DNA from: JBFLVN01 sp040758475
Lineage (GTDB): Bacteria; JAGRBM01
NCBI GenBank assembly: GCA_040758475.1
Contig: JBFLVN010000136.1
Span: 1-9,951, forward strand
Length of the DNA: 9,951 nt
Direction of reading: 5' to 3'
The notes beneath the pieces were generated by a model. That model made no database searches. It was not told the origin of the DNA and worked only from the letters and a program-made list of their open reading frames with translations. A program made the translations under genes and the position numbers. Of the stretch, positions 1-5,170 are shown piece by piece (the first letter of the stretch is position 1; the number at the start of each line of letters is the position of its first letter).

Positions 1-14
1 CGCGGGCGGCCTTC

Positions 15-485
15 CTACTCCGCTTCCACTAGAAACGAAGGCGCTGGAGGATGGGCGCCCTTGAACCGCTGGCTGGCGGCCCCTTCCAGGGAGCGCAGGC
101 GGTGCTCGATCACGGTGCGCTGTTTCTCCAGATCGGCCTTGGCCCAAGCAAGCTCCTTGCGGAACTGGCCGGGGTTCCCCTGGGGTTCGGCCGCGCTCCA
201 CGTCCGCCCGAAGAGCCGGGCGCTCGCCAGCATGACCCGCAGGGCGTGGACGAAAGCGGTGGCGACCGTTTGGGAAGCGGCACCCGATTTCACGAAAGTA
301 GGGTGGATGTCCGAATCGTGGAACGCCACGTACCCTTCGAGGGCCGCGTGGAACTCCGCCACCTCCCCGGAAGTGGGCAGGACGCGCTCAAAAGCCTCGA
401 GCCGCCTGGTGAGGCCGTCGTGATGGCCGTGAAAGCGTTCGCTGAAAGGGGGAGCCCCTTGGGTTCCCAGCAGGTCCCTCGCCAT
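15..485 (-). CDS. possible degenerate hemerythrin-like (HHE) four-helix protein
   Basis: A soluble, mostly helical protein of 156 residues with no signal peptide or membrane segment. The order of helices and the His pattern recall HHE/hemerythrin domains: H19, H21 and H22 in FHGHHDGL, then FHAALEGYVAFHDSDIHP (about 45-62), H80 in FVHALRVML, and a last helix ending QRTVIEHRL (122-130). Where the family normally has an H...E pair before a Pro, this protein has Y52 and H56-D57, and the last helix lacks the usual His at that place. Metal binding is therefore uncertain. The frame is open upstream for 30 more codons, but ATG 485-483 is preferred because AAGGGG lies 7 nt before it and the upstream residues are Gly/Pro/Arg-rich. 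It diverges from the lipoprotein gene at 1020. The fold assignment is inference and an unrelated helical bundle is possible. Confidence 0.6.
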   Translation of the reverse strand: MARDLLGTQGAPPFSERFHGHHDGLTRRLEAFERVLPTSGEVAEFHAALEGYVAFHDSDIHPTFVKSGAASQTVATAFVHALRVMLASARLFGRTWSAAEPQGNPGQFRKELAWAKADLEKQRTVIEHRLRSLEGAASQRFKGAHPPAPSFLVEAE

Positions 486-585
486 GTTCCCACCCCTTTG
501 CGGACGTCCCTTAAAGGGACCGCGCCCGGCGGGGCCCGCTACCCCGCTCAATTCAACCTTTTTCAGGATCATCACCCAATAGGAA

Positions 586-614
586 AGAATAGCACAGAGA
601 ACGGTTGTTCACAA
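586..614 (-). promoter_or_regulatory. candidate sigma70-type promoter for the hemerythrin-like gene
   Basis: Read on the minus strand, TTGTGA (614-609) and TATTCT (591-586) are separated by 17 nt. Each box matches the consensus at 4 of 6 positions. Transcription would begin near 579 and leave about 93 nt before the ATG at 485. The boxes are only moderate, so this is a suggestion from spacing and position. Confidence 0.3.
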
Positions 615-645
615 GAGCAAATCGAATCATTAAATGAAAATTCTG

Positions 646-662
646 ATTGATCGCCGCTCAAT
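646..662 (+). repeat. 17-bp repeat, copy 1 (ATTGA-N7-TCAAT)
   Basis: ATTGATCGCCGCTCAAT matches the copy at 875-891 at 16 of 17 positions. Each copy is also a partial palindrome, ATTGA and TCAAT arms with 7 nt between, as expected of a dimeric protein's binding site. It lies about 160 bp upstream of the minus-strand gene that starts at 485. Confidence 0.6.
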
Positions 663-814
663 GAGTGCCCCAAATCGCATACCCCACCGAAAATCGGACG
701 ATCACTAACCGGAAACGAGACACTCTTCCGGCAAAAACGGGGAAGGCCTCCGGAATCTCCTCATGGCTCCCCGGCGAAGACCGCGCAAATCGCCGGTGGG
801 GCCCGAGCACTCAT
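661..814 (+). other. candidate structured RNA element (branched inverted repeats)
   Basis: An outer pair ATGAGTGC (661-668) / GCACTCAT (807-814) could close a multi-branch fold. Inside it are CCGA-AAA-TCGG (687-697), CCGGAA (709-714)/TTCCGG (726-731), and CCGGCGA (771-777)/TCGCCGG (790-796). The last can be extended by two pairs across a bulge. An 8-bp pair at this distance is expected by chance about once in a region this size, so the outer stem alone is weak. No known riboswitch class was recognised. Confidence 0.22.
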
Positions 815-874
815 CCAAGCGGAGCAAGCCCTTTCAGCGCCTGCGCCGCGCCCTTTCGACGCGATGCGCCATAA

Positions 875-891
875 ATTGATCACCGCTCAAT
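875..891 (+). repeat. 17-bp repeat, copy 2 (ATTGA-N7-TCAAT)
   Basis: ATTGATCACCGCTCAAT is the partner of the copy at 646-662, with a single G-to-A difference at the eighth base. It lies 30 bp upstream of the candidate promoter for the lipoprotein gene, so the two copies sit one towards each divergent gene. Such a long near-identical match within 250 bp is unlikely by chance. Confidence 0.6.
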
Positions 892-914
892 AAAAAATGA
901 ACGGGCCAGGGCCA

Positions 915-950
915 ACTGGATTGACCGTTCCAGTCCTCTGCGGGCATAAT
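915..950 (+). promoter_or_regulatory. promoter for the lipoprotein gene with overlapping palindrome
   Basis: TTGACC (921-926) and CATAAT (945-950) are 18 nt apart, and each matches the sigma70 consensus at 5 of 6 positions. Transcription would begin near 957, about 63 nt before the GTG start. An inverted repeat ACTGGA-N8-TCCAGT (915-934) spans the -35 box, a typical position for a repressor operator. The promoter is well supported by sequence; the operator role is inference. Confidence 0.5.
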
Positions 951-1019
951 TTTGAAACCGGACTCTGCCGGATTTCGTGGTGACCGCATCCCGCCCTGCA
1001 CGAGGCGGGACTGCGGAGT

Positions 1020-1499
1020 GTGGGGGCGTTCGTGGCCGGGCGATTCTCATTCGCCGGTATCCGCTTTTGCGCGGGGCTTGTGTGCCTCGCGCTTCTCTCT
1101 TCCTGCGCCAGCGCCGACCCCCTCTACATTTTCGAGAACCAGAGCGCCCACGCCGTGCCCATTCCAGAGGGCCCGCCCTTGCCGCCGAACGGAAAGATCG
1201 AAGTCCCCCGCTCGGCCCTGGAGCGCTGGTACTGGGCGAAGGAAAAATGGCCCTGGGACGTACAGGCCGTCCGCACCCTCTACCGGCCCGAAGCGGCGTG
1301 CCGTCCTTACATCCGCAATCTCTTCCCTGGGACGCGCCCGGAAGTGATGTTCCAGATCAAGCCCGACGGAAGGCTCTACGCCCTCCCCAAGGACGAAAAG
1401 GCCGATTCCCAAAACCAGCCCCCGGGCTTCCCCCTGCGCCCGGCTGCCTGGCCTCCGGAACCTCCCGCGCCCAAGCAAGCGGCCATGCTCGCGCGGTAA
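1020..1499 (+). CDS. small putative lipoprotein
   Basis: A 159-residue predicted lipoprotein of unknown function. The N-terminus has Arg residues at 8 and 15, a hydrophobic stretch (about 16-27) and a lipobox LSSC with the acceptor Cys at 29, so it should be cleaved by signal peptidase II and lipid-anchored. The mature part begins ASADPLYIFENQS. It contains a Trp-rich patch (RWYWAKEKWPWD, about 69-80), a second Cys near 93, and a Pro-rich tail (about 133-153). The start is GTG; GTG 1032 in the same frame is equally possible because a GGGGG run lies 5 nt before it, and neither choice alters the lipobox. Its own promoter lies at 921-950. It converges on the cyclase gene with only 15 nt between stop codons and no visible hairpin terminator there. 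Confidence 0.75.
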   Translation: MGAFVAGRFSFAGIRFCAGLVCLALLSSCASADPLYIFENQSAHAVPIPEGPPLPPNGKIEVPRSALERWYWAKEKWPWDVQAVRTLYRPEAACRPYIRNLFPGTRPEVMFQIKPDGRLYALPKDEKADSQNQPPGFPLRPAAWPPEPPAPKQAAMLAR

Positions 1500-1514
1500 C
1501 CCGTTTTATTTAGT

Positions 1515-3029
1515 TCACCTGGTTTCCAATTCTCGCACGAAATCGGCGGCTTCGTCGTAAAGACAGGCGTTCTCCCGCCGGATGGTCTCGAAGAAATAGG
1601 TGTCGGTGATTTCCCGGACGGCGGGGAGGGCGCGCCGTTCCCGGAGTTTTCGCAGGAGGAGAAGGGCCTCTCGCCGCAGCGGACAATCGGGGGCTTCTTT
1701 AAAATCCAGCAGCGCCCGCTCGCCCTGGGGAATCCTGCCGCCTTCCTGGAGGGCTTCGAGAGTATCCACCGCCCACCGGCGCCCTTCGTAACCGGGCCGG
1801 CCCGCCCGGGCGGCCAGGGCCTTGAGCCCTTCTTCGCCTGGGTGTTTGCGGAAAAGGGCCCCGGCTTTCCCCCCCACGCGGTCGAGGGCGGCGATCGCGT
1901 TGGCGATGAGCCGCCCGTCGTCCCTCAATTCGGGATGGGCTTCGAGGGCGCGGTGGTAGTATTCGAGGCCCTTGCTCAGTTCCCCCCGCGAAAAGGCCAC
2001 GTGCCCCAGGAGGAGGAGGGCTTCGCCGGCGGGGGGCGTCTGGCGGAGGAGGCCCTGGGCGTAATCCTCGACGGCCTTCCAACGGCCATCCCTCATGTTC
2101 CCCTCCTGAGCTTCGAGGAGCGAAGCCGAGGGAACGTTTTCGAGAAGGGTGGGAGGAGGGAGCGGGGGAACGAGCCTTGCGGGCTTTAGCGCCGCATGGG
2201 ATTCGTGCCGGGTGAGGGAACGGTAGACGTAGCCCCCCGCGGCCGCGGCCAGAAGAAGGAAACCCAGGAGAAGGGGCGCCTTCGAGACTCGGGCGATGGC
2301 ATTCCACATCCGGCCCGGGGCGGTCTTGAGATTTTGAGCGGCCTGACGCGCCCATTTCCGCGAATTCACCGCGGCCCTTTCACGCCAAAGGTCCGCCCGG
2401 TAGGCGAGCCGCGTCAAGGGAGGGGCTGAATCCGATATCCCCAGGTGCATCCCTCCGTAGGGAAAGCCGTTCGCCGGGAGAGCGCCCTCTCCTCCCGCCG
2501 CCAGAGGAGCGGCCGCGTGAGCGGGCACGTGGAAGAGCTTGACGGTTCCGGCGATTCCCCGGAACTCCTCCTCCCCCACGAATTGGACCGGCACCTCCGC
2601 CCGGTTCATGGCGAGATGGACCGCTTCCGTGAAGTAAATTTCGTCCGTCGGAGTGATTTTTTCGAGGCGGGAGGCGAGGTTCACCGGCTCGCCGAAAACG
2701 TCGCGGCCTTCAAGCCGTACTTCCCCCAGGTTGATGGCCACCCGCAGGTGAATCTGCCGCTCGGGCAGTTCCTTCTGATTGTAAGCCCAGAGGGCGTCGT
2801 GCATGGCCATGCCGCACTTGACCCCGTCCGTGGGCGAGTGGAAAACGCACAGGAGGGAATCCCCGATGGATTTGATCCGCCGCCCTCCGTACCGGCCGAC
2901 CATGGGCAGGAGGAGCTGGTCGTGGGCGCGCAGCATGGCCGCGTTTTCCGCCCTGGATTGCCGGGAGGTGCGGGCCGTAAAGCCCACGATGTCGGTAAAA
3001 AGGATGGTGAGGTCCTCGGACCGGGCCAT
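1515..3029 (-). CDS. class III adenylyl cyclase with central TM segment and C-terminal TPR-like region
   Basis: Predicted to convert ATP to cyclic AMP. The cyclase domain fills residues 5-170 and all six key positions are seen: metal ligands D13 (FTDIVGFT) and D57 (SIGDSLL), purine-selecting K53 and D110, and transition-state residues N117 and R121 in DVFGEPVNLASRLE. The K/D pair favours ATP over GTP. A basic, Trp-containing stretch (210-250) leads to one hydrophobic segment (251-269). A Pro-rich linker (283-293) follows, then a TPR-like repeat (about 303-370) and further helical repeats to residue 504. By the positive-inside rule the cyclase is cytoplasmic and the repeats lie across the membrane. 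The start has only seven residues before the domain. GGGGG lies just before the ATG, with a strong hairpin immediately upstream. It follows the 59-residue gene by 99 nt and may share its transcript. Confidence 0.88.
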   Translation of the reverse strand: MARSEDLTILFTDIVGFTARTSRQSRAENAAMLRAHDQLLLPMVGRYGGRRIKSIGDSLLCVFHSPTDGVKCGMAMHDALWAYNQKELPERQIHLRVAINLGEVRLEGRDVFGEPVNLASRLEKITPTDEIYFTEAVHLAMNRAEVPVQFVGEEEFRGIAGTVKLFHVPAHAAAPLAAGGEGALPANGFPYGGMHLGISDSAPPLTRLAYRADLWRERAAVNSRKWARQAAQNLKTAPGRMWNAIARVSKAPLLLGFLLLAAAAGGYVYRSLTRHESHAALKPARLVPPLPPPTLLENVPSASLLEAQEGNMRDGRWKAVEDYAQGLLRQTPPAGEALLLLGHVAFSRGELSKGLEYYHRALEAHPELRDDGRLIANAIAALDRVGGKAGALFRKHPGEEGLKALAARAGRPGYEGRRWAVDTLEALQEGGRIPQGERALLDFKEAPDCPLRREALLLLRKLRERRALPAVREITDTYFFETIRRENACLYDEAADFVRELETR

Positions 3030-3039
3030 GGGTTCCCCC

Positions 3040-3059
3040 GGCTCCCCGCGGGGGGAGCC
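3040..3059 (-). promoter_or_regulatory. hairpin directly upstream of the cyclase ribosome binding site
   Basis: GGCTCCCC (3040-3047) and GGGGAGCC (3052-3059) form a perfect 8-bp, nearly all G-C stem with a 4-nt loop. It ends 10 nt before the cyclase start codon (3029), immediately next to the GGGGG ribosome binding site. In the transcript it could influence ribosome loading or mark an mRNA end. It has no trailing U-run, so it is not a standard terminator. Confidence 0.4.
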
Positions 3060-3128
3060 GCCCTCGCACGCCGCTCTCCCGCACGGCGAACCGGGCCCCT
3101 TCCGGGCTCCTTCCCTTCCGGGGAAGGA

Positions 3129-3308
3129 TCAGTCTTCGAGCCCGCCGCCCCCGCTTTCGTCGTCCGGATCGTCTTCCAGAATGACGGCGTCCTCGAGGGG
3201 GTGCTCCAGCCCGTGGGCCAAGGCCACTTCGAGGATCGACCGGATGGTGCTCTCCGGCGGGAGTTCGCTGCAGAGTTTTTGAAGCCGCAGATGGTCGCTC
3301 GCGTTCAT
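3129..3308 (-). CDS. 59-residue acidic protein of unknown function
   Basis: The family is not recognised. The N-terminal two thirds look helical (MNASDHLRLQKL, then TIRSILEVALAHGLEHPLED), and the tail is strongly acidic with a Gly run: 11 of the 25 residues from 35 to 59 are Asp or Glu. There is one Cys at 13 and no signal peptide or membrane segment. The frame is open for 60 more codons upstream, but ATG 3308-3306 is chosen because AAGGA sits 5 nt before it. It lies 99 nt upstream of the cyclase gene on the same strand, which suggests co-transcription. The 230 bp between it and the XRE gene (3309-3538) show no further gene and no convincing promoter. A small regulatory or partner protein of the cyclase is conceivable but unsupported. 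Confidence 0.6.
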   Translation of the reverse strand: MNASDHLRLQKLCSELPPESTIRSILEVALAHGLEHPLEDAVILEDDPDDESGGGGLED

Positions 3309-3538
3309 GGCAATCCTTCTTTCCCCTGACGGGGCCCCGCCGCTGAAAAAGGAAGAAGTGCCAAACAGTCCCTTGTTGCAGGACCAAAATGCTGGACCCC
3401 GGCCGATGGTGCTGCTGGCGGGCCGCTTCGGTGATGTAATTTGGATTCTGCGCCCGGCCGCCGGAGCGCCGCAACCCAGGCTGCCCACAAGCTTCCGGGT
3501 TCGTTCTCTGTCCGAAGACGGCGGAAAGTCTTGAGCTC

Positions 3539-3847
3539 TTACCCCGCGGCGTGGAGACGCACGCGCTTTTTACCGAATTTGGCGATCACTTCGAGTTCGC
3601 CGCCGAGGGATTCGACGACGTGGCGCAAGGTCGAAAGGCGGTGGTCTCCCCGGCGTTCGAGGCGCGAAACCTCGGACTGGGTCATGCGGGCGATCTTAGC
3701 CATCTCCTGCTGGGTCTTGCCGAGGGCCTTTCGGAGCTCCCGCAAATCCATTTTGAGCAGTTCTTCCCGGACCTGCCGGTCGACCTCCCGGATATCTTCG
3801 GGAGAAAGAAACCTTTTTTTAACATTTTCCCACTTGTGAACCTTCAT
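3539..3847 (-). CDS. XRE-family HTH regulator, HigA-type antitoxin-like
   Basis: A 102-residue DNA-binding protein with a Lys/Arg-rich N-terminal helical part (1-40) and a Cro/C1-type helix-turn-helix, TQQEMAKIARMTQSEVSRLER (45-65). It continues LSTLRHVVESLGGELEVIAKFG (71-92), the layout seen in HigA-like antitoxins of type II toxin-antitoxin pairs. These bind their own promoter and neutralise a RelE/HigB-like RNase. No toxin gene is visible: upstream is a 156-bp gap before the divergent AAA gene, and downstream is the acidic 59-residue protein, which has no RelE-like features. It is therefore an orphan regulator or the remnant of a pair. ATG 3847 has AGGA 6 nt before it. Its composition is high-GC like the host genes, so it lies outside the AT-rich insert. 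Confidence 0.85.
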   Translation of the reverse strand: MKVHKWENVKKRFLSPEDIREVDRQVREELLKMDLRELRKALGKTQQEMAKIARMTQSEVSRLERRGDHRLSTLRHVVESLGGELEVIAKFGKKRVRLHAAG

Positions 3848-3967
3848 GACTCTTCCTCATGCTTTCCGGCCCTTTGCTCAACCAGATAGTTTCTCCAGAT
3901 TCTTTCGGCCCAAGGGACGCTTCATCCAGAACCCATTAAACTATTCAGCCGGAACCGTATACTCCCC

Positions 3968-3997
3968 TTGACCGATCGTTTCATAATATAGTATCAT
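3968..3997 (+). promoter_or_regulatory. promoter of the ietAS-like operon
   Basis: TTGACC (3968-3973) and TATCAT (3992-3997) are separated by 18 nt, each matching the sigma70 consensus at 5 of 6. The expected start of transcription, about 7 nt after the -10 box, falls on or next to the A of the ATG at 4004. No purine-rich ribosome binding site precedes that ATG, which fits a leaderless message. Confidence 0.5.
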
Positions 3998-4009
3998 TGT
4001 TTCATGAAA
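3975..4009 (+). promoter_or_regulatory. candidate operator: 21-bp-spaced direct repeats and palindrome
   Basis: ATCGTTTCAT (3975-3984) recurs as ATTGTTTCAT (3996-4005), one mismatch in ten, exactly 21 bp or two helical turns apart. The repeats flank the -10 box. The second runs into the perfect 10-bp palindrome TTTCATGAAA (4000-4009), centred on the start codon. A repressor bound here would block the promoter and start site. The operator role is inference. Confidence 0.35.
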
Positions 4010-5170
4010 TCAGACTTTCGATTCGTAAATGAATTAATTCGTATCGTGAATGGAGCATTACGTCTCGACCTGGACCGAGTAAGAAACTATACGGCATTTC
4101 TAGCTGAGAAACTAGAAGAAGCGGGAGACACAGCATCCGCAGGACGACTCCGAAAGCTTCTCGAAGAAACTAATCACGAACTTCGTCCAGCAAACATTGC
4201 CGCAGTTCGAACCCTTCCTGTCGATCCAGAAAGTCGATTCCCGATCGTCGAACGCATCAACCTTCGGGCCATTAGTGAACCGCCTCCCATAATATCTGAA
4301 CAACAATCGGCAATTCTTCGTGAATTTTTAAGTATTGCCAAAAGCCATGCTCAATTAGAAGCCGAGGGAATCGCCAGTTCAGCGAATCTACTGTTATTTG
4401 GACCTCCGGGCTGTGGAAAAAGTCATTTGGCTCGCCATATCGCCCGAGAACTCGGATTAGAACTTTATATAGCTCGGCTTGATGGCCTCATATCTTCATT
4501 TCTTGGAAGTACATCAAAAAATATCCGTTCATTGTTTGATTTTGCCGCGAAGAATCCTTGCGTTTTGTTTCTAGATGAATTTGACGCCATCGCAAAGTTA
4601 CGTGGTGACACGCAAGAACTTGGAGAGTTGAAGCGTGTTGTAAACAGTTTTATTCAAAACCTGGATACCATTGGCGGTCAATCTATTATTTTGGCGGCTA
4701 CTAATCACCAAGAACTTCTAGATGCCGCAATCTGGCGACGTTTTACTTATCGGATAGAACTATCATATCCAACGCCATTGATGCGATCTCAAATGTGGCA
4801 TGCATTTCTAAAAAACATAAAATTCTCTGATCGAGAAATCGAACTACTTGTGGATCTTTCCGAAGGATTCTCTGGATCTGACATTAATGAAACATGCCTT
4901 CGGCTGCATCGAAAACTAATTACTTCGATGGAACAACCCACCATTCACGATGCTTTCTTTTCACTTCTCAATATTACCGCTGGTGCCGGTGAAGATGGGA
5001 GATTTCTAACTAAATTGCAAAATGAAGATGCACAAGGGATTGCGCATGCTCTTCGTGATCGTAATTCTTCACTCTACAGTCACGCATCATTAGGTGACCT
5101 TTTAAATGTTTCCAAAGCTACCGCTTATCGCTGGGCGTGCAATAAACAAGGGATAGAAGATCATGCCTGA
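4004..5170 (+). CDS. ietA: AAA+ ATPase, IetA-like, with C-terminal HTH-like segment
   Basis: ATPase partner of the downstream serine protease. In the ietAS module of Agrobacterium Ti plasmids the ATPase is the antitoxin to the protease, and the pair has been reported to protect against phage. An N-terminal helical region (about 1-60) precedes the AAA core: Walker A GPPGCGKS (133-140), Walker B VLFLDEFD (187-194, D191/E192), sensor 1 N234 in AATNHQ, arginine-finger region WRRF (R245/R246) and sensor 2 region GFSGSDIN (288-295). The C-terminal LGDLLNVSKATAYRWACNKQ (363-382) looks like a helix-turn-helix, suggesting DNA binding. The start overlaps the predicted transcription start and lacks a ribosome binding site. 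GTG 4046 is the only nearby alternative and is no better. The gene is AT-rich and overlaps the protease gene by 8 nt (ATGCCTGA), implying coupled translation and fixed stoichiometry. Confidence 0.85.
   Translation: MKSDFRFVNELIRIVNGALRLDLDRVRNYTAFLAEKLEEAGDTASAGRLRKLLEETNHELRPANIAAVRTLPVDPESRFPIVERINLRAISEPPPIISEQQSAILREFLSIAKSHAQLEAEGIASSANLLLFGPPGCGKSHLARHIARELGLELYIARLDGLISSFLGSTSKNIRSLFDFAAKNPCVLFLDEFDAIAKLRGDTQELGELKRVVNSFIQNLDTIGGQSIILAATNHQELLDAAIWRRFTYRIELSYPTPLMRSQMWHAFLKNIKFSDREIELLVDLSEGFSGSDINETCLRLHRKLITSMEQPTIHDAFFSLLNITAGAGEDGRFLTKLQNEDAQGIAHALRDRNSSLYSHASLGDLLNVSKATAYRWACNKQGIEDHA

Larger units (their letters stand above)
486..1019. other. 534-bp divergent intergenic region
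   Basis: No convincing gene was found in this gap. It contains two AT-richer patches (about 550-665 and 870-955) around a GC-rich centre. A 17-bp repeat occurs at 646-662 and 875-891, and its 9-mer CCGCTCAAT appears a third time at 544-552. Candidate promoters face outwards at 586-614 (minus) and 921-950 (plus), and inverted repeats lie at 661-814. A 69-codon open frame at 665-874 has composition unlike the neighbouring genes, no ribosome binding site and no recognisable motif, so it is not called. Confidence 0.6.

Noticed and set aside
665..874. 69-codon plus-strand open frame in the intergenic region
   Set aside because: No ribosome binding site, no recognisable motif, composition unlike the neighbouring genes, and it overlaps the inverted-repeat region.
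2445..3329. Long plus-strand open frame opposite the cyclase start
   Set aside because: It is the mirror of the cyclase and small-protein genes in GC-rich sequence; the minus-strand products have conserved catalytic motifs and this one has none.
3340..3375. TGGCAC motif on the minus strand resembling the -24 element of a sigma54 promoter
   Set aside because: The required GC of the -12 element is not found at the right distance.
3309..3488. N-terminal extension of the small acidic protein to an upstream start
   Set aside because: The extra residues are low-complexity Gly/Pro/Ser-rich, and a good ribosome binding site sits directly before the internal ATG at 3308.
3848..4003. HigB/RelE-type toxin gene upstream of the XRE regulator
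   Set aside because: The 156-bp gap is too short and contains no suitable open frame on either strand.
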